A stretch of DNA of 64,000 nucleotides, from the NCBI RefSeq assembly GCF_013426205.1, contig NC_089422.1, positions 1,426,001-1,490,000 of the forward strand, in the 5' to 3' direction. The notes beneath the pieces were generated by a model that searched no databases, was not told the DNA's origin, and was given only the letters and a program-made list of their open reading frames with translations. Below are positions 45,175 through 55,449 of this stretch, in pieces. A program made the position numbers and the translations under genes. Within the stretch, counting starts at the first letter, position 1. Every line of letters begins with the position of its first letter. This stretch comes from Metarhizium brunneum (Eukaryota > Ascomycota > Sordariomycetes > Hypocreales > Clavicipitaceae).

Positions 45175-46291
45175 ATGGCAGGTTCCATACTCTCCGTCGA
45201 CAATGTAGGCAACGCGCACCCCGAAACACCCGGATACAATCTCAATCTCTATATGCGGGACCATCGCCATGGGGGTCTGTCTCCCGCCGTCGTCGAGAGC
45301 GTTGCCGGCCTCAGCGCCGGTGTGATTTCGACCTTGGTTGTGCACCCCTTGGACATAGTCAAGACGCGAATGCAGAGTTGGTCCAACCTCGCCGCCCTCC
45401 CCCTTCCTTTTTATTTTCCCGCAAAGCCCTGCTGGCTGTAGAATATATTTTTGATGCATTATATTCATTCTCATGCTAACAAGTTGACGCGGCCCAGTCC
45501 ACCGCAGCGCCGGGCCACCGGCCTCGCCCCCGACAACAGTCACCATCCTGCGCTCCCTCACGTCCAACAGCCGGCCCGTCCTCTCCCTCTACCGCGGCCT
45601 CACGCCCAACCTCGTTGGAAATGCCACGTCCTGGGCGTCCTTCTTCTTCTTCAAGTCCCGCTTCGAGCGCGCCATCGCCCACGCCAACCGCCGCGTCCGC
45701 CCCTCGGCGGCAGACTACTTCCTGGCCTCTGCCCTCGCCGGCGCCTCGACCTCGGTGCTCACCAACCCCATCTGGGTGCTCAAGACGCGCATGCTCTCGT
45801 CGGACAAGGGCTCCGCGGGCGCCTACCCCTCCATGCTGGCCGGCGCGCGGACGATCCTGCGCACCGAGGGCGTGCGCGGCTTCTACAGAGGCCTTGCCGT
45901 CTCGCTGCTGGGCGTCTCCCACGGCGCCGTCCAGTTCGCCGTGTACGAGCCCGCCAAGAGGGTGTACTTTAACAACCGCGTCGCCGAGGGGGACGTGAAC
46001 CCGCGGCTGACCAACGAGGCTACCGTTGTGATATCCAGCGTGGCCAAGCTGGTGGCCGGCGCGGTGACGTACCCGTATCAGGTTCTGCGGAGCAGGATGC
46101 AGAATTACCGCGCCGACGAGAGGTTTGGGAGGGGAATCAGAGGCGTCGCGAGGAGGATCTGGATGGAAGAGGGCGTGGTTGGGTTTTACAGGGGGTTGGT
46201 GCCCGGCGTGGTGAGGGTGATGCCGGCTACGTGGGTGACGTTTTTGGTTTACGAGAATGTGAGGTACTATTTGCCGGCGTGGATGGCGTAG
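45175..46291 (+). CDS. Mitochondrial carrier family protein, Flx1/folate (FAD) carrier type
   Basis: Two exons, 45175-45376 and 45498-46291, give 331 aa. Three tandem carrier repeats are visible. Their signature loops are PLDIVKTR (end of exon 1), PIWVLKTR (around 45766-45789) and PYQVLRSR (around 46072-46095), each followed by an aromatic/Gly segment such as FYRGL. The Trp in PIW of repeat 2 is a hallmark of the FAD/folate/pyrimidine-nucleotide subgroup, so a cofactor such as FAD is the likely substrate (inference). The 121-nt intron has an unusual GTTGGT donor and a GCTAAC branch; the join gives RMQ-IHRSAG. The ATG at 45175 (MAGSILSVDN) is chosen. In-frame upstream ATGs at 45037 and 45052 and a near start at 45070 would add residues with no family support. 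It sits in the inner mitochondrial membrane with six helices. Confidence 0.9.
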
Positions 46292-48269
46292 AGTTGCACG
46301 GGGTTGGCCGTGGGTTTCGGCTCGGTTCGCTCTGGGATAGATGGTCATGGATTGGCGTTTTCGGCGGGGGATTTGCATAGCGGTTTGTTTGCACCGGATA
46401 GACTGTCCAGATACCTGGCCAAGCGGGACATACCCAAGTCTTTTTGCTTCTTGCTATAATCATGATGACTCTACGAGACGGTTCAGTCCTTGGACCCTGG
46501 ACTGCCGACTGCATGCGGTGTGTTGGTCGCTCAGTCTCCAAGTACAGTCAAGTAAGTTTGAGAATCTTGGCTTTGAGGCAAGACGGAGGGAGGGAGAGAC
46601 GGTGGATAATCAGCTCATAGAATCCAAGGTGATGGGTGAGAAGTCCAAGAGTATACTTAATATATCCGTCTTGTTTTGCCTTGGTCTCTCCCTCTACTTG
46701 GCCCCAGGAGAGAGCTAGCCAAAGCAAAGAGTCAGAGGCACATGACTACTTTGCAGACAGAGAGACGATAGGCATAGCTTCTAAAAACTAACTTGGTAGC
46801 GCTACATCTCTTGCCTATTCGTAGTCGTTTTAGTCCGTTGTCTTGTCGAAAGCCGCGGGCTCGAGTCCTCATCTTCACTCGCAAAGAAGGCAGTGGCGTC
46901 GGTTTACCTGGTATCGTATTTGCACATCATTAATGCAAATAACAACATGGCATGGCTGACCGTTTGCAGACTAACAAGGCACCAAGTGAAGAAGCCCACT
47001 TTACTCGGTGAATTCGGTCCAAAGTCCATGATGCATCGAGAGTGGAGTCTTGCCGGTTACTCCGTATGTTTTTGATCATTTGGACGATTCCAAGGTTTGG
47101 GTGAGACGGATCGCTTTCTTCATTGGTCAAACCTCCATTTCATCCGTTCGTTGTGTCCCTCGTTTCTTTTGCCACGCCTTGGTGGTGAGTTGCGGGCGCC
47201 TTGTGGTCAATTCGCTTCAAAAAAGACCAGCAAAGGTGAGTCTTCGAATTCCATTGCCGACCAACAGCCATGCCTGTGAGACACACCAGCAAGAAGACTC
47301 TTCAAACGTTCCGCCTCTAACCAAGCTTCAGACGAGCGGCACATGTTGGCTGGGCAAGGATAAACCCGGCCACAGAACCAGCCCCCGCGCCGTCGCTCGG
47401 CATCAGGTTATTTATCCCCATGGAGCTGAGGAGGCGGGCCGCAGCGCAGCCACTCATATTGTAGGGAATGCTGTTGCCTATATCCGGGAGCCGATGGTTG
47501 TCTTGGTCTTGTCCCGGATGGCGTTTATCTCGTCCCGGCGCCACGTTGGGGAGTTGCCAGAGGTGTTCTCGCATGAGACCAACCACACCAGCAACAAAGG
47601 CATTCGAGAGTTCCCCGGGCGGGCATGTCTCAGATTGGCTTTTAAGCTCGAGACAAGGTTGGACCACAAACTACAACATCACTCACACGGCGACACCTCG
47701 GGATGCCTCACAGAGCACTTCCCCCCGAGGCCACGAGGCTGCGAAACAGCGGGTCAACCCAGGCTCAAAGTTGCCATGATCTACGGCGACGGGCTGGGAA
47801 GTAAGAGCCATCCATGCAGTCATGTGGAGGGAGCTCGAGCAATCAATTCCATACTCGAGTCTGGTGCTGACCGGTGGAGACGATATCAACTCATAAACTC
47901 CACCTCCGCAATGTTTGATCGACTGACAGGACGTATTAGTTGGGAAACTAGGATCCAACAGTGCTGACAAGCGCGCTCAATAGCTCTTGTAGAGCCAACG
48001 GCCGTGCCCCCTTGCTAGACTGACGTCAACGGGCATTGGTGAAGGCAAAGCGTGGTGTTCACCGTGTATGTGACAGGCCGATGATTGCTGCGTCTTTGCA
48101 AGGGGGGCAAAGGCTCGCCGTCTTGTGCCCGGTGTAGACGATGCCATGTGGTTGATAAGTAGCGAGCAGCACCTCGCCGCGATTCTTGTTCACCCTTGGA
48201 AGTTGAAACCTCGCCCCCGAGACTCCCAAGCCCTCAATTGTGTGTGTCAAACCTCTCACACAGTCCGCC
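46292..48269. other. Intergenic block, about 2 kb
   Basis: No supported gene. A 305-codon plus-strand ORF (47050-47967) lacks any recognisable domain and has several overlapping ORFs in other frames. A TACTCCGTA motif is at 47058-47066. A tRNA-like fragment near 46797-46878 does not fold into a proper cloverleaf. The right end is the promoter and leader of the transporter gene. Confidence 0.5.
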
Positions 48270-50754
48270 ATGGAGAAGAAAGCGTCTGCTGAACCGCCGG
48301 GCTACACGGAGCCTGTCTTGCACCACGACGAGCAACAGGGTCGCCGGGGGTCTGCCGCTCTCAACATCATTGAGAATCCGCTCAAGGTAGGCAAACTCTC
48401 CTCCCTGGTCTACTGGCACGTATGATGCGACTAACACGGCCCGTCGTAGCGCAAATCAGAAGACGACAACGTCCGCGATGCCAGGGCCTTTGCCGAGACA
48501 CACGGCATGTCTGAGCACGCCGGGCTCTTTGGCCGCGCCGCCCTGGTGGCCCGCGATCCGCAGAGGTTCGAGATGATTTCGGAACTCGACGAGGAAGAGC
48601 GCGGCGCCCTGCAGTACGAGAGAGACCACAAGTGGCATGGGCCCTTTATGCTGTGGTACTCGATCGGCCTCTGTGCCGTCGGGGCGGCGACCCAGGGATG
48701 GGATCAGACCGGTGCCAATGGCGCCAACTTGTCCTTTCCCCAGGAATTTGGCATTGCCGGCGAGGGCAGAGACGAATGGATCGTCGGGCTGGTCAACTCC
48801 ATCATCTTCCTCACCGCCGGCCTCATGTACGTGCTCCTCCTCCACGGCTTCAATGTCACTACTGACCAACGCGACCTCGCTCTGCAGCGGCGCCTTCATC
48901 GTAGATCCGCTGAACCACTATCTGGGCCGCAGAGGCGAAATCTTCCTCACGGCCGCCTGTCTCACGGCAACGCCCATCGGGTCTGCCTTTGCCAAGTCGT
49001 GGCAGGGCCTCTTCGCCGCGAGGTTCGTCATGGGCATCGGCATCGGCGCCAAGAACGCCACGGTGCCCATCTACTCGGCCGAGATGGCCCCGGCCAGGAC
49101 TCGCGGCGCCCTCGTCATGTTCTGGCAGCTCTGGGTCGTGGCCGGTACGTCTTGCTCTGCGCCCGTTGTTGTTGTCGTCGCCGCCACGCGTGACCAACCA
49201 AGTTGCTAACACTCCCTTTTGCCCGCAGGCATCTTCCTGGGCTTCGCGGCCAACGTCATTGTCAAGGACGTGGGCGACAACGCCTGGCGCCTGCAGTTCG
49301 GCTCGGCCTTCATCCCGTCCTTTGTCCTCATGTTGGGCATCTTCTTCTGCCCCGAGTCGCCGCGGTGGCTCATGAAGCACGGCAAGCACGACGAGGGGTT
49401 CCGCTCCATGCTGCGTCTCCGAGCCCATCCCATCATTGCGGCGAGGGACTTTTACTACTCCCACGTCATCTACGAGGAGGAGAAGAAGGAGGCCCGTGGC
49501 GCTGGCTACTTCTCCCGCTTGTGGGACTGCTTTGCTGTTCCTCGGATCCGGCGCGCAAACTATGGTGCCTCTACCGTCATGATAGCGCAGCAAATGTGTG
49601 GAATCAACAGTTCGTTTGCTTTCCCCCTTTGGTTGGAGGCGGAAAACTGACAATCGCTCGTCTAGTCATCTCCTTCTACAGCTCATCCATCTTTGAGAGC
49701 GTCGGCTACTCGGCCACCGAGGCATTGTACGCGTCCCTCGGATACGGAGCTGTCCAAGTCGTGGCCACCATTCCTACTCTCTTCCTTATTGATACCAAGG
49801 GGCGAAGGACCCTGACCATGATCGTATGTCCCCTCATAAACTCGTGGCGGAATAAGAAAAATGTTTTTTTTTTTTTCGCGCTGACATTCCCTCGAAAAGA
49901 CCTTTCCTCTCATGTGTATATTCCTCCTGGCTGCCGGCCTTTCGCTGCTCCCCAATGGTGCTTACCATATTACTGCTCAAGGCGATCAGAACCCTGCCGG
50001 CGACATGAGATCCCGCGGGGCGAGAATCGGACCTGTCGTGTTGTAAGAATCCCACAACCCTTCGACAGATAACTTGGCTAGTGGCTGTGAATCCTTCTGA
50101 CCGGGTCCTTGAATCACCTAGGTTCGTCTACCTGTTTACTATTTGCTACTCCCTGGGTGAGGGACCAGTTGCCTTCCAGTACTCGGCCGAGGTCTTTCCC
50201 ACGATTCAGCGTGAGCAGGGAATGGCTTGGGCTGTCTGCATCAACAACACCTTTGGTGAGTTTTACTCCCCTGGTACAACTTGACAATACATTGCTTGTG
50301 TTAATGAATTTTCGTTTCTTTGGCAGCTGGTATCCTTGGCTTGACTTTCCCGCGGATGAAAACCGTCATGACGTCCACCGGTGCATGTAAGTGGACTGCC
50401 GAGATGTTTCCTTTCTGGCACAGGTACTAGTATCTCTAACCTCTATCTTACAGTTGGTTTCTACGCTGGCCTCAACCTTGTTGCTTGGGTCATGATATTC
50501 TGCTTCGTGCGGGAAACCAAACAACTAACTCTGGAAGAGCTGGACCGTAAGTAATGCCTACTTGTTCATAGTTGTAGATGACACTAACACGGCGCGCAGA
50601 GGTCTTTTCGGTCCCGACCAAGAAATTCATACATTACGAGGCCACCGTGTGGCTTCCGTGGTTTATCAAGCGATATGTCTTCTTCCAGAAGATCCCTCGC
50701 CCTCCTCCCCTCATCGAGAAGGCGGAAAGGGACGGTGCCATCAAGGACGCGTAG
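48270..50754 (+). CDS. MFS sugar/polyol transporter
   Basis: Ten exons: 48270-48386, 48450-48826, 48888-49144, 49229-49609, 49666-49823, 49900-50042, 50122-50255, 50327-50386, 50454-50546 and 50600-50754, total 624 aa. All nine joins preserve the frame. It belongs to the sugar-porter branch of the major facilitator superfamily: loop 2-3 reads NHYLGRRGE, loop 4-5 ARTRGALV, the end of helix 6 [13 protein letters not shown], and loop 8-9 DTKGRRTL. A cytosolic N-terminal extension of about 115 residues rich in charged amino acids precedes helix 1 ([23 protein letters not shown]). The long N-terminus and the KWHGPF lead-in resemble the fungal inositol/quinate-type clade, but the substrate cannot be fixed from sequence. 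It would sit in the plasma membrane. Codon use and intron style match its neighbours, so there is no sign of recent transfer. Confidence 0.92.
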
Positions 50755-51332
50755 GAGCCGTTGCGCTCTCCCAGCAACCTACACTGCCATCATGACGCCG
50801 GCCCTCCATTATAAATGGCATTTTTTGGAGATTTAATTCCACTGTTGAAAACTAGATGTGCGTTTTTCGTCTGGTCGCTAAATAAATTCAAAGAAGCCCC
50901 CCGTACAGATATAAGGGCTGCACGATGTTTTAGGCATAGCTTTTATACATATACCCTCGTTTAAATGTCTCATACCGGTGCTTACCAGTTATTATTGCTT
51001 GGTATATAGGCATTCCGCGTGAACCCATCGGGAGTGACTCCGACCGTGCCATTGCATGTAGTCCCAGGGGGCATATTGAGCTCAAGACGGGTGGTCTGGT
51101 CGAGAAATGGAGAATGTATGAGGATTTTGCTTCGTCATACACAACAGTACTACCCGACAAGTTCGTCACAAAGTTGCAATATTTGTTGCCGTTGACCAAA
51201 GATGTCGGGCCAACCAAAGTTCGGATGACGCGATAATCTCACACACGTCTTGTCAGCCAGTCTTCCAACATGAACCAACTCCCACGCGCAGCGGCACAGC
51301 GTAGTACGAATCTGCAAGCAGCCAGCACCATC
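50755..51332. other. Intergenic region between transporter and SDR genes
   Basis: About 580 bp with the transporter 3' UTR (an AAATAAATTC run near 50879-50888) and the SDR promoter. An in-frame ATG at 51270 would extend the SDR N-terminus by 21 residues. Confidence 0.6.
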
Positions 51333-52094
51333 ATGACCCCCAACGCAAACACAGTCTATGTCATCACAGGCGGAAATAGAGGCATCGGCCTCGGGCTAGT
51401 CAAGGCGCTCCTGGCCCGTCCGTCCACCAGCGTCATTGCCACCGTTCGAAACGACGAGGCCGCCAGAGACCTCGGGGAGGAGATTGCCGCTGCGGCTGGG
51501 GTAGGAGACGGAAGCGGCCTGGACATGATCACGCTCGACTTGTCCCGCGCCCCCTCGCCCGAGCAAGTAGGCCAGGCCGTCGCCGACCTGGGCCACGATC
51601 ATGTCGACGTGCTCATCAACAATGCCGGCATGTCAAGCCCCATGGTCCCTGCGGCGCAGACGGCGGCGGACGACCTCCGCGCCGCGTTCGAGGTCAATTC
51701 CATTGCGCCCCTGATGGTATTCCAAGGGTTGTGGCCGATGCTGCAAAAGTCGGCTCGCCCCAAGGTCGTCATGATGACGTCCTCGGTCGGCTGCATCACG
51801 CTTCAAGAGCTGTCCGGGGGCTCTTACGGCCCCAGCAAGGCGGCCCTGAATTGGATCACCCGTGCTCTTCATCTTCAGAATGAGGAGTCTGGCCTGGTGG
51901 CGGTGGCCCTGCACCCGGGCTGGGTCCAGACGGGCATGGGAGAACAGGCGGCACGGGATTGGGGGTATACTCAGCAGCCGCCAGAGACGGTGCAAGCGAG
52001 CGTCATGGGCATCCTCGAGGTTGTCGACGGCGCTACTCGAGACACGGTGTCGGGCACGATGGTCACTTTTCAGGGCCAGGTGCTGCCTTGGTAG
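51333..52094 (+). CDS. Short-chain dehydrogenase/reductase (classical SDR)
   Basis: An intronless gene of 253 aa from the ATG at 51333. The cofactor-binding motif T12-G-G-N-R-G-I-G19 follows the first beta strand, NNAG is at 96-99, and the catalytic residues are Ser150 or Ser151 in MTSSVG with Y165-G-P-S-K169. An Arg at position 39 (ATVRN), just after beta strand 2, suggests NADPH preference (inference). Overall it resembles ketoreductases of the norsolorinic-acid reductase-like group, many of which act on small carbonyl compounds; the substrate here is unknown. I chose 51333 because the Rossmann fold then starts about ten residues in, as is usual; starting at 51270 would add 21 residues. No polyketide synthase or other biosynthetic gene lies next to it, so a secondary-metabolite role is not supported. 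Confidence 0.88.
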   Translation: MTPNANTVYVITGGNRGIGLGLVKALLARPSTSVIATVRNDEAARDLGEEIAAAAGVGDGSGLDMITLDLSRAPSPEQVGQAVADLGHDHVDVLINNAGMSSPMVPAAQTAADDLRAAFEVNSIAPLMVFQGLWPMLQKSARPKVVMMTSSVGCITLQELSGGSYGPSKAALNWITRALHLQNEESGLVAVALHPGWVQTGMGEQAARDWGYTQQPPETVQASVMGILEVVDGATRDTVSGTMVTFQGQVLPW

Positions 52095-52457
52095 AGAAAG
52101 GTCGGAGGCGATTTCACGATGTGACATGGAGGTTGTGAGGGATCGACTGGTGGGTTCGAATCAGAGCTGGAAGGATTTTTATTTATTTTATTGATATTTT
52201 ATTATAATATAAAAATTTTACCGCATGGATGCCTCGGTGAATGGTGCCTGTCGGCGCCCTGACTTGGGATAAAATCCTTGCACGCTGCTCTGTTGTTGGC
52301 CAATAAAACAAATACGCGAATCGAGACTCGATTGTGCAACCTCACCGCTTCGGCCACGCTGCACCAACTGGCAAAACACCACACATTGTGGTCTCGACCA
52401 TTCGAACCAGACATTCACTCACCATTCCTGGGCTCTCCGCAGCCATTGCGAACCGCC
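52095..52457. other. Short intergenic region between SDR and F-box/ankyrin genes
   Basis: About 360 bp. It starts with an AT-rich run (52170-52220: TTTATTTATTTTATTG and following) that looks like a 3' end region. The reading frame of the next gene is open from 52278, but the family start is placed at 52458. Confidence 0.6.
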
Positions 52458-54665
52458 ATGGCATGCCTCGAGGCACTGCCGGCCGAGGTGCTGTACGAAA
52501 TTGCCGAATGGCTGGTCTGGGACTTCAAACCGCCGTCCGACGGGCGCAAGTTCAGAGGCCCGTCATACGCTCGGCACCATGCAGCCCTGGCCAGGAGTTG
52601 CCGTCGTCTGTATAGCATCCTCAATCCGCAGCTGTACAAACGTAATATCCAGCAAGACGCCGTCCTCAACTCGTGCGTGCTGTGGGCGGCCGCGCGCGGC
52701 CTCCTGGGCACCATCAAGATTGCTCACGGGCTGGGAGCAGACCTCGACCTTCTTGGACCTCAAAGCCGCGACTTCCGAGAAAAGGGCTGGAACGGCATCG
52801 GTGCCCCGCGCGGCGATGCATCGACACCTCTCCATGTCGCCGTCGAGAACGACCATCTCGACATTGTCGAGTACCTCCTCGAGCATGGCGCCGCCGTTCA
52901 TATATCCGCCGACGGCTGCTGCCTTTGCCACTATCACGTCGGGGCATATGCCCTCCACATGGCCCTCAAGCACAGCAGAAAGCCCAAGGAAACTGCGGCA
53001 ATGCTGATTCGGCACGGGGCCTACCTGGTCAGCGGCAACACTCCGGCGGCCGGCATCGTGAGCAGGATGGGCCACCATGACCTCTTCCAGCTCTTGGTCG
53101 AGCAAGGCCGTCCAGAATCAACCAAGGCTGCGCTGGATCACTCGCTAAGAAGCCGCAACGTGCCGCTCTTTCAGGATCTCCTCCGACGCCCGGGCCTAGA
53201 CCTCTCCCCGCCGCCGTCAAGCTACCCGTCGCTCTTGGGGCTGGCCGTCTACATGGGCCTCACCGACGCCGTGCGTGCCTTGCTTAGCCGCTCTGACGTA
53301 GATCCCACAAATCTTCACGAGAGCGAACATTCTCCTCTGCAGGAGGCCGCACAAGGAGGGCATGTGGGTGCCCTGCACGCTCTTCTCACCATGAGGCCCG
53401 GTATAGACGTCAACGCAACCGACGACAAGGGCCGCTCCCCGCTCCATCACGCAGCCGATTATGGCCATGTTGAGGTTCTCAAGGCTCTCACACAGTACCC
53501 AGATGTGAAAGTAGGCGTGAGGGACAAGGATGGTCAAACACCGCTACACCTGGCCGCGTACGGTGGCAAATACGACGCTGTTCGCTTCCTGATCAAGCAT
53601 CCAGGGGTCCAGCCCTTGGCTGTAGATGCCGCGGGCCTGAACGTCTTGCATTGTCTAGCAATAGGAGATTTAACGAGGAGGAAGCTGGAGCTGCTGAAGG
53701 AGGAGGACGACGACGACGACGACGACGACGATAACGATGATGGATATCATTGGAGTAATGATCTTGGTCATGGATATTATTACGATTTCAAAGATGAGCA
53801 TGAAAGCAGTAGTAAGAGTAGCAATGAGGGTGGCGAAGACAAGAACAAGGAAGCATCACCCGACGCCGACGAGGTTAAAGAAGCAGAACAGACCATCAGG
53901 GAGCTCATAAGCATTGGCATTCCCATTGACCAGGAAGCGCCGACATCCGAGACGGCTCTTCGCATAGCCATACGCCGCCTCAACTTCCCCATGGCTATAG
54001 CCCTGCTCGCCTGTGGGTGCGACCACACCATCGGCTTTGAAGAACCGTCAGGATGGACCCTGCTGCACGAATGCCTCAAGCTTCCCTGCCGCAAGCTTCC
54101 CGCCAAACAAAGCATGCAAACAGAACTGGTGAAGCAGCTAGTGGGTCGAGGCGTGAACATCGAGGCGGCCTACAGTTACGACCCAGATTTCGTTCTCATG
54201 GATATGGAGGAGAGGGACATGCTCGTGAACGAGAGTGCCACGCCGCTCTACTGCGCAGCCGCCCTCGCCCACAACACAAGGAGCATGGAGGTGCTTCTGG
54301 AGGCAGGAGCCGACCCCAACGCCGAGATTTACCGTTTTGGCCGCTACTCTGAGCCGTTGCTCACGGCCCTCTACCCCAAGCTGCGCTACAACCCGAGACA
54401 GCCATTCAGCGTGTTTGGGGTTCTCGTCAAGCACGGCGCGAAGCTGGACGAGGCGGGCGGCGAGGGCAAAACGGCCCTGGAGGCGGCGATTGACTGCCCC
54501 AAAGCTGCGAAGGAGATGTTGTTGCATGCGACGAGCGAGAACATATGTCGCGAGCATGTGCAGAGCGTTATTGATGATCTTTCTAGCCGTAAAAAAAGTC
54601 GCAACGGGCTGGAATTGCTTGGAGACTTGAAGGACTTCCGGAACAGGGTATTTGGTGGGGAGTGA
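52458..54665 (+). CDS. F-box-like and ankyrin-repeat protein
   Basis: Intronless, 735 aa from the ATG at 52458; an in-frame ATG at 52278 would add 60 residues of low-quality sequence. The N-terminus MACLEALPAEVLYEIAEWL and HHAALARSCRRLYSILNPQLYK form an F-box-like helix set (residues 1-60). Ankyrin repeats follow: one near residue 120 (TPLHVAVENDHLDIVEYLLEHGA), a run of at least three at about 298-395 (GRSPLHHAADYGHVEVLKAL, GQTPLHLAAYGGKYDAVRFL), and further units near 480-560 and 594-625 (TPLYCAAALAHNTRSMEVLLE). Between them is a very acidic insert with nine or more consecutive Asp residues (about 415-430) and a Ser/Glu/Lys stretch. Such proteins are abundant and variable in filamentous fungi and may act as SCF adaptors; no substrate is known. 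Confidence 0.87.
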   Translation: MACLEALPAEVLYEIAEWLVWDFKPPSDGRKFRGPSYARHHAALARSCRRLYSILNPQLYKRNIQQDAVLNSCVLWAAARGLLGTIKIAHGLGADLDLLGPQSRDFREKGWNGIGAPRGDASTPLHVAVENDHLDIVEYLLEHGAAVHISADGCCLCHYHVGAYALHMALKHSRKPKETAAMLIRHGAYLVSGNTPAAGIVSRMGHHDLFQLLVEQGRPESTKAALDHSLRSRNVPLFQDLLRRPGLDLSPPPSSYPSLLGLAVYMGLTDAVRALLSRSDVDPTNLHESEHSPLQEAAQGGHVGALHALLTMRPGIDVNATDDKGRSPLHHAADYGHVEVLKALTQYPDVKVGVRDKDGQTPLHLAAYGGKYDAVRFLIKHPGVQPLAVDAAGLNVLHCLAIGDLTRRKLELLKEEDDDDDDDDDNDDGYHWSNDLGHGYYYDFKDEHESSSKSSNEGGEDKNKEASPDADEVKEAEQTIRELISIGIPIDQEAPTSETALRIAIRRLNFPMAIALLACGCDHTIGFEEPSGWTLLHECLKLPCRKLPAKQSMQTELVKQLVGRGVNIEAAYSYDPDFVLMDMEERDMLVNESATPLYCAAALAHNTRSMEVLLEAGADPNAEIYRFGRYSEPLLTALYPKLRYNPRQPFSVFGVLVKHGAKLDEAGGEGKTALEAAIDCPKAAKEMLLHATSENICREHVQSVIDDLSSRKKSRNGLELLGDLKDFRNRVFGGE
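53705..53730 (+). repeat. (GAC)n repeat encoding poly-Asp
   Basis: About nine GAC codons in frame within the ankyrin protein, followed by more acidic codons. Confidence 0.9.
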
Positions 54666-55449
54666 AGAAGTCGCCAGCTATAGGTATGTCTTTGGGTCCA
54701 TTGGCTGTTGAATGCTGCTCACGGCATGTCTGCCGATGCGTCATTCGGCAGTTGATCGGGCAAGGGCGGTCAAAGGGTCAACGGGTGTTGTAGATGTTAG
54801 CCGCCGCTAGAAAGATGATTTCGTCTAGATAGTCGGTGTCAATCTCGATCGTCGTGACCAAAGGCTCTCTTTCAAATACCCCATGACCAGTGACATGCAC
54901 TCCTGTTGGACCTGCGCTTGCCGACATGCCGAACACCGATGTGTGGAAGCAGACGGCATCGAGGTGACGTTGGAAAGAGGCGTGACGAGTCGGCTCCAGC
55001 CCCGCGCCGCTTCTCCCAACATGGGATGGGCGCCCGGACTCGGAGCTGCGGAGAGCGGAATGGTCCCTCTCGTCCACATCGCGCGCGGTGTGGCCAGCGT
55101 TGACCAATGAGCCGCGAGTCGGTCGCCTAGAGTGTCGTGGTGGGTGTCGAATTCGGCAGCTCAACGGAGAAAATCCACAAATTCACCGCCAGAGGCCCTG
55201 AAACGCTGCGCCCAAGGCCCAAGCCAGAGCCCGCTAACATTGACTAGCATCTTGCACCACGTCGGAGTCACAATCGGACCATCGTGCGTATATCTAGCTA
55301 GTTGTTCCACACATCCAGGCGTATGAATGGGTTGGGCTGGTGCGAAGTTGCATTTGCTTCTTTTCTATTTTCTATTTCCTATTACTCTCCATCCGGATTG
55401 AATACTATCGACGGCTTTCATCTCTTACACACCTGCTGGAATCGACGGC
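54666..55449. other. Intergenic region between ankyrin and DUF3445 genes
   Basis: About 780 bp. A minus-strand ORF at 54778-55164 has no recognisable family and is not supported. The right half contains the presumed leader of the DUF3445 gene. Confidence 0.55.

Noticed and set aside
45476..46378. 300-codon minus-strand ORF
   Set aside because: Antisense shadow of the mitochondrial carrier gene, rich in His, Arg and Gly as expected from reverse-reading GC-rich codons.
46797..46878. tRNA-like fragment (GGTAGCGC ... GGGCTCGAGTCC)
   Set aside because: The A-box and B-box-like pieces are present but no acceptor stem or T stem pairs, so it does not fold into a tRNA.
48859..49653. 264-codon minus-strand ORF
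   Set aside because: Antisense to the MFS transporter exons and spanning its introns; no domain.
54778..55164. 128-codon minus-strand ORF between the ankyrin and DUF3445 genes
   Set aside because: No family match or splice partner; overlapping small ORFs occur on both strands.
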